NCBI GenBank assembly: GCA_964569765.1
Contig: CAZMVY010000080.1
Coordinates: forward strand, 1-18,388
Direction of reading: 5' to 3'
Length of the DNA: 18,388 nucleotides
DNA from: CAZMVY01 sp964569765
GTDB taxonomy: Bacteria; Planctomycetota; Phycisphaerae; UBA1845; PWPN01
Position 1 is the first letter of the stretch. Each line of letters begins with the position of its first letter. Positions 5,971-12,867 of the stretch are shown here, piece after piece. The notes beneath the pieces are model-generated. The model worked only from the letters and a program-made list of their open reading frames with translations. It was not told the origin of the DNA and ran no database searches. The translations under genes and the position numbers were made by a program.

Positions 5971-7152
5971 ATGAAAACGTGGCAGGGTGCCGGTTGGGTC
6001 TCGGCATTCACATTAGCATCGGTTCTGCTCTGCTCGTGCGCGAGCACGATGGACGTGCGCGAGGAAACGATGATGCGGACACGCAGGTGCGAAATGAGCA
6101 TCCAGAAGAAACCATTCGGTACGACGAAAGACGGCGTGGACGTCGATCTTTATACGCTGACGAACGCCAACGGCATGTCGGCCGACATCACGAACTACGG
6201 CGGCATCATCGTGCGGTTTTACGCGCCCGATCGCCACGGCAAGCTGGCGGACGTCGTCCTCGGGTACGACCAGCTCGCCGACTATATCAAGGATACGCCG
6301 TATTTCGGCGCCCTCATCGGCCGCTACGGCAACCGCATCGCCAAGGGCCGGTTCACACTCGACGGCGTCGAGTACAAGCTCGCCACGAACAACATGGGCA
6401 ACCACCTGCACGGCGGGCTGAAGGGCTTCGACAAGGTCGTCTGGGATGCCACGCCTTTTCAGGGCAACGACGCCGTCGGGCTCAAGCTGACGTACCTCAG
6501 CAGGGACGGCGAGGAGGGCTATCCGGGCAATCTCCAGTGCACGGTCCGCTACTCGCTGACGAACGACAACGAACTCAAGATCGAATATCAGGCGACGACG
6601 GACAAGGCGACGCCGGTGAACCTGACCAATCACAGCTATTTCAATCTTGCCGGCCAGGGCAGCGGCGACATCCTGGGACATGAGCTGATGCTCAACGCGG
6701 ACCGCTTCCTGCCGGTCGATTCGACCCTGATCCCGACGGGCAAGCTGGAGCCGGTCAAGGGCACCCCGATGGACTTCACGAAGCCCACGGCCATTGGCGC
6801 GCGGGTCAACGAGAACTTTGAGCAGCTCAAGCTCGGCAAGGGCTACGACCACTGCTGGGTGCTGAACAAGAAGGACGCCGAGATGTCCCTGGCCGCCCGG
6901 GTCTACGAACCGAAGACCGGGCGCGTCATGGAAGTGCTGACAACGGAGCCGGCGATCCAGTTCTACTGCGGCAACTTCCTCGACGGCAGCAACGTCGGCA
7001 AGGGTGGCAAGGTCTACAAGTTCCGCTACGGCTTCTGCCTCGAGACGGAGCATTACCCGGATTCGCCGAACCACCCGCAGTTCCCGTCGACGATCCTGCG
7101 GCCCGGTGAGACCTACAGGACGACCACAGTCTATCGGTTCAGCGCCAGGTAG
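5971..7152 (+). CDS. galM: Aldose 1-epimerase (galactose mutarotase), predicted lipoprotein
   Basis: The enzyme interconverts alpha and beta anomers of free aldoses. The ATG at 5971 follows AAGGAG eight bases upstream. Residues 1-23 form a lipoprotein signal with a hydrophobic stretch and the lipobox-like end LLCSC, so the protein is probably membrane-anchored outside the cytoplasm. The rest (about 44-393) is a full-length GalM domain: GRYGNRIAKGRF with the NR pair (121-122), NHLHGG (144-149) with His147, LTNHSYFNL with His221, YDHCW with Asp293, and FCLETEHYPDSPNHPQ with Glu358 as the expected catalytic base. All key residues seem to be present. The exported location suggests it acts on sugars released outside the cell, which fits the secreted glycosidase-like gene downstream. 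Confidence 0.95.
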   Translation: MKTWQGAGWVSAFTLASVLLCSCASTMDVREETMMRTRRCEMSIQKKPFGTTKDGVDVDLYTLTNANGMSADITNYGGIIVRFYAPDRHGKLADVVLGYDQLADYIKDTPYFGALIGRYGNRIAKGRFTLDGVEYKLATNNMGNHLHGGLKGFDKVVWDATPFQGNDAVGLKLTYLSRDGEEGYPGNLQCTVRYSLTNDNELKIEYQATTDKATPVNLTNHSYFNLAGQGSGDILGHELMLNADRFLPVDSTLIPTGKLEPVKGTPMDFTKPTAIGARVNENFEQLKLGKGYDHCWVLNKKDAEMSLAARVYEPKTGRVMEVLTTEPAIQFYCGNFLDGSNVGKGGKVYKFRYGFCLETEHYPDSPNHPQFPSTILRPGETYRTTTVYRFSAR

Positions 7153-7460
7153 GAAGAGTCTCAGACGGCGGACCCTTCCGCAAGCCGTCTTCGTCTTTCG
7201 GAATGCCGGCCTCCGCAAGCCTCCTGNNNNNNNNNNGGTCGTCGGGCTCGGGCACGGCGATGACCTGCAGCGGCTCCCAGGTACCAGGGGCATCTGGCCG
7301 GGCATAGCGCACGTCCAGCGCGCCCCGGGCCTGCACGTGCGTTACACCGGGCACGGTGCGCCGGCCGGTGCCGAGATCGCCCCTGCGAAAGCCACCGTCC
7401 GCCGCGCGCCGGCCACGGCTCACAGCGAAGCGGCGCCGGGGTTGTTCCGGTCGGCCGCAT
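7139..7460 (-). CDS. Possible gene spanning the assembly gap, unidentified
   Basis: Between the epimerase and the glycosidase-like gene, the minus strand stays open on both sides of the N-run. To the right of the gap it reads THVQARGALDVRYARPDAPG and TWEPLQVIAVPEPDD. To the left it reads RRLAEAGIPKDEDGLRKG and ends at a stop at 7139, overlapping the end of the epimerase gene by 14 bases. Third codon positions are GC-rich as in real genes here. The start is unclear: an ATG at 7460 is in a different frame, and the true length of the gap is unknown. I do not recognise a family. It may equally be non-coding high-GC sequence. Confidence 0.2.
7164..7200 (+). terminator. Possible intrinsic terminator after the epimerase gene
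   Basis: Beginning 12 bases after the stop codon, GCGGA/TCCGC flanked by GACG/CGTC can form a bulged hairpin, followed by a T-rich stretch (TTCGTCTTTC). The stem is imperfect and the tract is interrupted. Confidence 0.35.
7227..7236. other. Assembly gap (ten N)
   Basis: Ten undetermined bases interrupt the sequence. A fixed run of this kind is usually a scaffolding placeholder, so the true distance between the flanks is unknown and any open frame crossing it is not reliable. Confidence 0.95.
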
Positions 7461-7507
7461 TTGATACTGTCTTGAGAGGAGGCCGGCACGGCGATCAGGG
7501 GGGCGGA

Positions 7508-10009
7508 ATGAAACAGGAAGGCCGGGCTTCGTCTTATCTCACAGCGCCGCTCTCGACGAGAAGCGCTTTCACGAGGGTGCTCGTACCCTGCCTCGTCGCG
7601 GCGGGCCTGCTCGCTCCAGCGCCGCAGGCGAAGGCGGCGGCCCCGAGCTACAGCCGCCTCAGCGCGCACCTGATCATGCAGTATACGAGCGGGGCGCAGC
7701 AGATCGTCGCCGCGCACCCGCGCGTGCTGAAGATCCTGGACACGCACGCGTCGATGCTCGCCGCCGCCCGTGACTTCAAGAGCGGCACGCCTGACGGCAA
7801 GCTGGTCCTCCGCATCTACACCAGCCGCCGCTACACGCTCGCAAACGACCCGGCCGCCAGCGCGCAGGACTTCTGGAACACCGTGCTGGCGCCAGCCATC
7901 AACGCGCTCTCGGCGTCGGACCGGGCGCTCATCGACTACGTCGAAGGTCCCAACGAAGGCGACAGCACACCGACGTGGGCCTCGATTCAGGAAGCGCAGT
8001 GGTTCAACTCGTTCTGGCTGACGCTTGCCCCCCTGATCGGCAACGCCGGCTTCAAGCCATGCGCGTTCAGCATCGCCGTCGGCAATCCGCCGGGCGACAT
8101 GAACTACATTCACCAGGTGCTCGACACGATCGTTCCGGCCCTGCGGCTCTGCAAGAGCTACGGCGGCGGCTGGTCGTATCACAGCTACACGCTGCTCTAC
8201 ACGAAGGACGTGGGCGTCGAGATCTGGTATTCGCTCCGCTACCGCCAGTACTACAGCTACTTCGCGCAGTCCTACCCCGACCTGAGCGACCTGCCGCTCA
8301 TCCTGAACGAGGGCGGCGTCGACAGCCAGACGGCCCCCGGCGGGCCGGGCTGGAAAGCGTATGACGCCGCGCGGTATCAGGACTGGCTCGCCTGGTTCGA
8401 CCAGCAACTGATGCAGGACCCGTACGTAATCGGATGCACGCTCTTTCAAAGCGGCGATACGCAGAACTGGTTCTCGTTTGACCTGGAGCCGGTCGCGCCC
8501 TGGCTGGCCAACCACCTGGCGACAACGCCGCCGCCGGGTCCGCCGGCGCCGCCCACCGGCCTCACCGCCCTCGCCTTCGGACCCACATCGGTCCACCTCA
8601 ACTGGTCGCCCAGCGCCGACGCCAACAGCTACAACGTCAAGCGGTCCGCCACGAACGGCGGGCCGTATGTCACGATCGCAAGCCCGACCGCCAACAGTTA
8701 CGCGGATACGGCGTTGACCACCGGAGCTACCTATTACTACGTCGTCTCTGCCGTCAACGCGGCCGGCGAAAGCGCCAACTCCACCCAAGCCGGCGCAACG
8801 CTCACCGGCGCCTACGCCGTCAACTCCGGCGGCGCCCTCGCCGGATCGTTCGCCCCCGACGCGTGCTACGTCGGTGGAAACACCTATTCGACGGCCGCCG
8901 CGATCAACCTCGGCGGCCTGACCGATCCGGCGCCGGAGGCCGTCTATCGCAGCGAACGCTGGGGCCCGTCGTTCACGTACACGTTCCCCGGCCTCGTCGC
9001 CGGTGCGCCTCACAGCGTCCGGCTCCACTTCGCCGAGATCTACTTCACCAGCGCCGGCCAGCGCAGGTTCAACGTGGCCATCAACGGCACGCCCGTCCTC
9101 AGCGAGTTCGACATCGTCGCGGCCGCAGGCGCTGCAAACAAAGGCGTGATCCGTTCATTCCAGGCGGACGCCGACAGCAGTGGTCAGATCATCATCCAGT
9201 TCTCCGCCGGTTCCGCCGACAACCCCAAGTCGAGCGGGATCGAGGTGCAACCGCTCCCGCCGCGCCCGCCAACCGGGCTCACCGCCACGCCGGGCAATGG
9301 GCGGGTGGTGCTCAACTGGATTGCGCCGGCCGGCGCGCTCCGCTACAACCTGAAACGGGGCACGACCGGGGGCGGCCCCTATGCCACGATCGCTGCCAAC
9401 CTGACGGCGACCACTTGGACCGACACAACGGCCCTCAACGGCACGGCGTACTACTACGTGGTGACCGCGTGCAACACGGCCGGGGAAAGCCCGAACTCAA
9501 ACGAGGTTGCCGCCATGCCGACCGCTCCCCCGTCGCCACCGACGGGGCTGACCGCCTCACCGGGCGACCGGACGGTAGCACTCTCCTGGAATGCCGTGAG
9601 CGGCGCGAGCGGCTACAACGTGAAACGCGCCACGGCAAGCGGCGGACCGTATGGCCTCGTCGCACCCGGCGTAGCCGCCACGACGTACCTGGACACGGCT
9701 CTGACCAACGGCACGCGCTACTACTACGTCGTCTCCGCATTCAACTATGGCGGCGAGAGCACCGACTCGCCGCCGGTCAGCGCCATACCCGGCGTGCCGC
9801 CCGTCCCCGGCGACCTCGATCGCGACAACGACGTGGATCTTTCCGACTTCTTCTTCCTCCAGTGCTGTTTCAACGGTCCCAACCGCGCGCCGCGCCTCAT
9901 GGGTTGCGAGGTGGCCGATCTCGACCGGGATACGGATGTGGACCTCGCGGACTTTGCGATCTTCCAGACGTGTTTCAACGGGCCGAACCGCCCGCCGAAG
10001 TGTGAGTGA
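7508..10009 (+). CDS. Secreted glycosidase-like protein with FN3, malectin and dockerin-type domains
   Basis: The protein has 833 residues. The start at ATG 7508 is chosen because it gives a signal peptide (RVLVPCLVAAGLLAPAPQ, cleavage near residue 43) and follows a purine-rich GGGGGGCGGA. Residues about 46-340 look like a TIM-barrel glycoside hydrolase of the retaining clan A type. YVEGPNEGD places Glu150 as candidate acid/base, and LILNEGG places Glu268 as candidate nucleophile. Next come an FN3 domain (about 341-432), a malectin-like carbohydrate-binding domain (about 435-583), two more FN3 domains (about 585-672 and 674-763) and a C-terminal dockerin-like pair of calcium loops (767-833; DLDRDNDVDLSDF and DLDRDTDVDLADF). 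The substrate is unknown. Dockerin-type endings without cohesin scaffolds are frequent in planctomycetes. A methyltransferase gene follows after six bases. Confidence 0.88.
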   Translation: MKQEGRASSYLTAPLSTRSAFTRVLVPCLVAAGLLAPAPQAKAAAPSYSRLSAHLIMQYTSGAQQIVAAHPRVLKILDTHASMLAAARDFKSGTPDGKLVLRIYTSRRYTLANDPAASAQDFWNTVLAPAINALSASDRALIDYVEGPNEGDSTPTWASIQEAQWFNSFWLTLAPLIGNAGFKPCAFSIAVGNPPGDMNYIHQVLDTIVPALRLCKSYGGGWSYHSYTLLYTKDVGVEIWYSLRYRQYYSYFAQSYPDLSDLPLILNEGGVDSQTAPGGPGWKAYDAARYQDWLAWFDQQLMQDPYVIGCTLFQSGDTQNWFSFDLEPVAPWLANHLATTPPPGPPAPPTGLTALAFGPTSVHLNWSPSADANSYNVKRSATNGGPYVTIASPTANSYADTALTTGATYYYVVSAVNAAGESANSTQAGATLTGAYAVNSGGALAGSFAPDACYVGGNTYSTAAAINLGGLTDPAPEAVYRSERWGPSFTYTFPGLVAGAPHSVRLHFAEIYFTSAGQRRFNVAINGTPVLSEFDIVAAAGAANKGVIRSFQADADSSGQIIIQFSAGSADNPKSSGIEVQPLPPRPPTGLTATPGNGRVVLNWIAPAGALRYNLKRGTTGGGPYATIAANLTATTWTDTTALNGTAYYYVVTACNTAGESPNSNEVAAMPTAPPSPPTGLTASPGDRTVALSWNAVSGASGYNVKRATASGGPYGLVAPGVAATTYLDTALTNGTRYYYVVSAFNYGGESTDSPPVSAIPGVPPVPGDLDRDNDVDLSDFFFLQCCFNGPNRAPRLMGCEVADLDRDTDVDLADFAIFQTCFNGPNRPPKCE

Positions 10010-10015
10010 AACGCC

Positions 10016-10822
10016 ATGAGCAACCGCAGCGCACGCACATTTCCCGCCTCCGCGGAATGCTACGACCGACAGATCAACTGGACGGCCCGCCTCAGCCGTG
10101 AGATTCCCTTTCTCGTGCAGGTCTTCGGACCGCCGGGACAACTGGGCCTGCTTGATGCCGGTTGCGGCTCCGGGCGCCACGCCGCCGCCCTCGCGGAGCG
10201 CGGATATCGCGTGACGGCCGCGGATGCAAGCATGGATATGGTACGATACGCGCGGCGTGTCGCCCGAGAGCAGTGTGTGCGTGTTCGCCTCGTGCATGCA
10301 TCCTTCGCAGAACTTCCGGCAAAGGCGGGCGGACCATTCGACGGCGTCCTGTGCATCGGGAACTCGCTGCCGCTGGCCGGGTCCGGGCCGGGTATCCGAT
10401 CAGCGATCGGAAGCTTCGCCCGCCTGTTGCGACCCGGCGGACATTTGCTCATCCAGGTGATCAACTTCGCCCGGATGCTTCCCGAACTTCGGCGCGGCGG
10501 GTACGTCCGGGGACCGCACGTGCTGCGCATCCGCGGACGCGACTACGTGTCCTTCAAGGTGTTTCACGCATCCGGCCGCCAGGCAACCCTGACGGGCGTC
10601 ACGCTCTGGAAGGAGGCCGGGGTATGGAAGCAGGAAGTCTTCCGCGGACGCCTCTACCCGATCGAAGCCGCGCCGCTCTGCCGGTGGCTCCGCGCAGCCG
10701 GCTTCCGCATCCTCAAGCGGCTCGGCAGCTACGCGGGTGAATCATATGCCGCCGCCCGCAGCCCCGACCTGATCCTCGTCTGCGAACGCACGGGCAATCG
10801 CCGAGTGTCCCGCGGCTCCTGA
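10016..10822 (+). CDS. Class I SAM-dependent methyltransferase
   Basis: The protein has 268 residues. The start at ATG 10016 lies six bases after the preceding stop codon, suggesting translational coupling. The Rossmann-like motif I is LLDAGCGSGRHAAALAERGY (45-64), followed by VTAADAS for motif II, FDGVLCIGNSLPL for motif IV and LLRPGGHLLIQVINF for the post-IV strand. The N-terminal part YDRQINWTARLSREIPFL and the GNS motif are reminiscent of glycine/sarcosine N-methyltransferase-like enzymes. The substrate cannot be deduced from sequence, and family members act on varied small molecules. No signal peptide, so cytoplasmic. Its tight linkage to a secreted glycosidase-like gene is not explained. 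Confidence 0.88.
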   Translation: MSNRSARTFPASAECYDRQINWTARLSREIPFLVQVFGPPGQLGLLDAGCGSGRHAAALAERGYRVTAADASMDMVRYARRVAREQCVRVRLVHASFAELPAKAGGPFDGVLCIGNSLPLAGSGPGIRSAIGSFARLLRPGGHLLIQVINFARMLPELRRGGYVRGPHVLRIRGRDYVSFKVFHASGRQATLTGVTLWKEAGVWKQEVFRGRLYPIEAAPLCRWLRAAGFRILKRLGSYAGESYAAARSPDLILVCERTGNRRVSRGS

Positions 10823-10858
10823 ACACTGCGCCGTTGCCCGGCACCACCGACCGCCGCT

Positions 10859-12004
10859 TCATGACTGGGCCGCCGGCGCCGCAGCTCGTCGGGTGCTCGG
10901 CGAACCGGCCGCGGTCGCCGTGAGTCTGATATCCGGCAACCCCGCGGGCACGTTGAACGCCTCGCTCAGCACGCCGGGCTTCTGCGGCGTCCCGATCCAG
11001 CGATCCAGCGCGGCCTGCATCCGCTCCAGACGACCGCTCTCGGGCCCCTTCATCTGCTCGGCAACCGATTGCTTCTGGGGATCCGTGTTCGTCGCCTTCG
11101 CCAAAGCCCGCTCCGTCGCGTCGATGAGCAGCGCGAGCCGCTGGAGATCCGCCCTGGATTCCTCGCGCGCGCCTCCCGCGACGGCGGAAAGGTCCTTGTA
11201 GTTCAACACCGCCACGGTCAACAGTTCGGCCAGCCGGCGCACGGCGAGCCGGAGTGTCTCAGCGGGAATCTGGGCACGGCGCGCGGTAAAGGTCTCGGCA
11301 AGCAGCTCGTCCGCCGTAATGTCTCCGACGCAGCCGCGAAGATCGCGTTTCTGATACGCCGCGACCCGGGCGCCGAGCGCGGCGACTACGGCCTTCGTGG
11401 CATCCTCGGGCTTTCCGCAGGCATAGAGCGCCTTGTACATGGCGCAAAGAACCACGCCGTTCAACTCCTTGCCCGCCGCAGCCGCGAGCGCATCGAACGC
11501 CCGCTGCATGTCCGCCGCCGGTATCCGCTCGCGTATACGCAACAGGCATGTCGCCGCGCGCTCACGCACAAGACCGGCCTTGCTCTTGAGCCCTTCCAGC
11601 GCGACCGGCAGCGCGCTCGGCCGGCCCATGTCTGTAAGGACGCCCAGCAACATCCCGCATACCAGCGCACCGGGGCCTTGGCTGTTGGCCGGATCGCCGA
11701 CGAGCTTGGCGCACGCCTCCGCGGAAAGGTCGGCGAGCGCTTGCTTGAACGGTTCGGTCGCGCCCGAGGCACGAAACTCGGACAGGAAGGCCCCGCGGAA
11801 CGCCGCCAGGTCCGCCGACGGCTTCATCGCCGCCTCGATCCGCTCGCTGATCCACTGTGCGATCGTGCGCCGGTCTGCGTCCGTGGGGGTGCGAGTGCGG
11901 ACGGCCGCCAGGTCCTTCGCCGGGGCCGGCGCCTGGGCCACCGCGAGCGGGGCGAATACGAACGCGCTGCACAGGGCCAGAGCCGATCTTCGCAAGTCGA
12001 TCAT
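10859..12004 (-). CDS. Secreted helical-repeat (HEAT-like) protein, function unknown
   Basis: The protein has 381 residues. The start at ATG 12004 follows GGAG six bases upstream and gives a clear Sec signal peptide, MIDLRRSALALCSAFVFAPL then AVAQA, cleaved before PAPAK. ATGs at 12016 and 12049 only lengthen the N terminus before the signal. The mature part is Ala/Leu-rich and predicted all-helical, with HEAT-like segments such as SALPVALEGLKSKAGLVRER and AATCLLRIRERIPAADMQRA in the middle. The C terminus is a low-complexity Ala/Ser/Pro tail. No catalytic motif is visible. It lies 114 bases downstream of the UPF0316 gene on the same strand and converges with the methyltransferase gene 36 bases away. 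I do not recognise a characterised homologue. Confidence 0.8.
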   Translation of the reverse strand: MIDLRRSALALCSAFVFAPLAVAQAPAPAKDLAAVRTRTPTDADRRTIAQWISERIEAAMKPSADLAAFRGAFLSEFRASGATEPFKQALADLSAEACAKLVGDPANSQGPGALVCGMLLGVLTDMGRPSALPVALEGLKSKAGLVRERAATCLLRIRERIPAADMQRAFDALAAAAGKELNGVVLCAMYKALYACGKPEDATKAVVAALGARVAAYQKRDLRGCVGDITADELLAETFTARRAQIPAETLRLAVRRLAELLTVAVLNYKDLSAVAGGAREESRADLQRLALLIDATERALAKATNTDPQKQSVAEQMKGPESGRLERMQAALDRWIGTPQKPGVLSEAFNVPAGLPDIRLTATAAGSPSTRRAAAPAAQS

Positions 12005-12118
12005 GAACCACTCCATCGTGCGGGGCCGGCCTGGTCCGCCCGCGGGCAACCCTTCCCCGCCGGGACCGCAACCGGAGCCTGAACCGTATCGGCGGTGCTC
12101 CGCGCTGTCAACCGGGCG

Positions 12119-12697
12119 TCATTTCCGCTTCATTATGGCGCGCCACCCGGTCGCCGGCACGGCCGTCCGGTAATCGCGAAAAGTCGTCGATCGGGCGTCC
12201 TCCACGGTAACAAACACGTCTGGATCGATCTGCTCGGCGACTTTGATCACCACCGGAACCTCTTTTCGCGGCACCACGACAAACGAAATGCAGACGTCTC
12301 CGTCCCGCCCGTACCCGCGAACGACCGTCACACCGAACCCGGCAAACCGAAGGGCTTCGGCGACGGCCGCCGCGTGGGTGTGAGAGATAATCCGGACCGT
12401 CTGCATCCCCAGGGCCACTTTCTGCTCCAGCCACATTCCCACGGCGTTGCCCGTCGCGAAACCCAGGCCGTACGCCACGATGTTCGGCCAGCGGTGCAGG
12501 TTGCCGATCACGCTTGAGACCGCCATGAGCCAGACCGTAACCTCGAAGAACCCGAGCACGGCCGCAATCAGCCGGTAGCCCCGCACAACGAAGATCGTCC
12601 GCATCGTGCCGATGGAGACATCCGTAACCCGTGCGCAAAAGATGAACAGAGGCCAGAAGTACGGATGCGCCCCCAGCCAGCTCAATACGTCGGCCAT
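12119..12697 (-). CDS. UPF0316 family membrane protein (DUF5698-DUF2179)
   Basis: The protein has 192 residues and starts at ATG 12697, with GGAGGAG about eight bases upstream. The N-terminal half has about three membrane segments (for example FWPLFIFCARVTDVSIGTMR, then a second around LIAAVLGFFEVTVWLMAVSS), with the conserved R-x-x-D-V-S-I-G-T-x-R pattern of UPF0316. The C-terminal half (about 100-185) is a soluble DUF2179 domain with VRIISHTHAAAVAEALRFAG, VTVVRGYGRDGDVCISFVVV and PRKEVPVVIKVAEQIDPDVF. The family is widespread (Bacillus YebE is a member), but its role is not established. The soluble domain resembles small ligand-binding regulatory domains. Confidence 0.88.
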   Translation of the reverse strand: MADVLSWLGAHPYFWPLFIFCARVTDVSIGTMRTIFVVRGYRLIAAVLGFFEVTVWLMAVSSVIGNLHRWPNIVAYGLGFATGNAVGMWLEQKVALGMQTVRIISHTHAAAVAEALRFAGFGVTVVRGYGRDGDVCISFVVVPRKEVPVVIKVAEQIDPDVFVTVEDARSTTFRDYRTAVPATGWRAIMKRK

Positions 12698-12854
12698 TTC
12701 CGGCTCCTCCAGCGAACGACTCGCGCCGCGCGCATCCGGCCCCCCGGATCGGCATCATGGTACTCGGTGCGGGCCTTGAAGTCATCGCAGACGCATCGCC
12801 GGACGCACCGGGCGAGCCCGACCCCAGGAAGTGGCGGCCGGGCCCCCCCGTGAT

Positions 12855-12867
12855 TACAATTTCGCCC
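12855..12867 (+). promoter_or_regulatory. -10 element placed for a leaderless transcript
   Basis: TACAAT (12855-12860) ends seven bases before the ATG at 12868, and there is no ribosome-binding site in between. This spacing would put the transcription start at or next to the A of the ATG. No convincing -35 hexamer is visible at 17 bases (TGGCGG). Confidence 0.4.

Noticed and set aside
7237..7330. PEP-CTERM-like VPEP motif on the minus strand
   Set aside because: VPEPDD is interrupted by the assembly gap, and no membrane helix followed by a basic end can be seen on the other side.
7004..7507. Upstream extension of the glycosidase-like gene to 7004
   Set aside because: The frame runs through the end of the epimerase gene in another phase and across the N-run; a good signal peptide starts at 7508.
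8530..9795. Repeated DNA segments of about 270 bases
   Set aside because: They are the coding sequences of three FN3 domains, diverged at the DNA level, and not a mobile or tandem DNA repeat.
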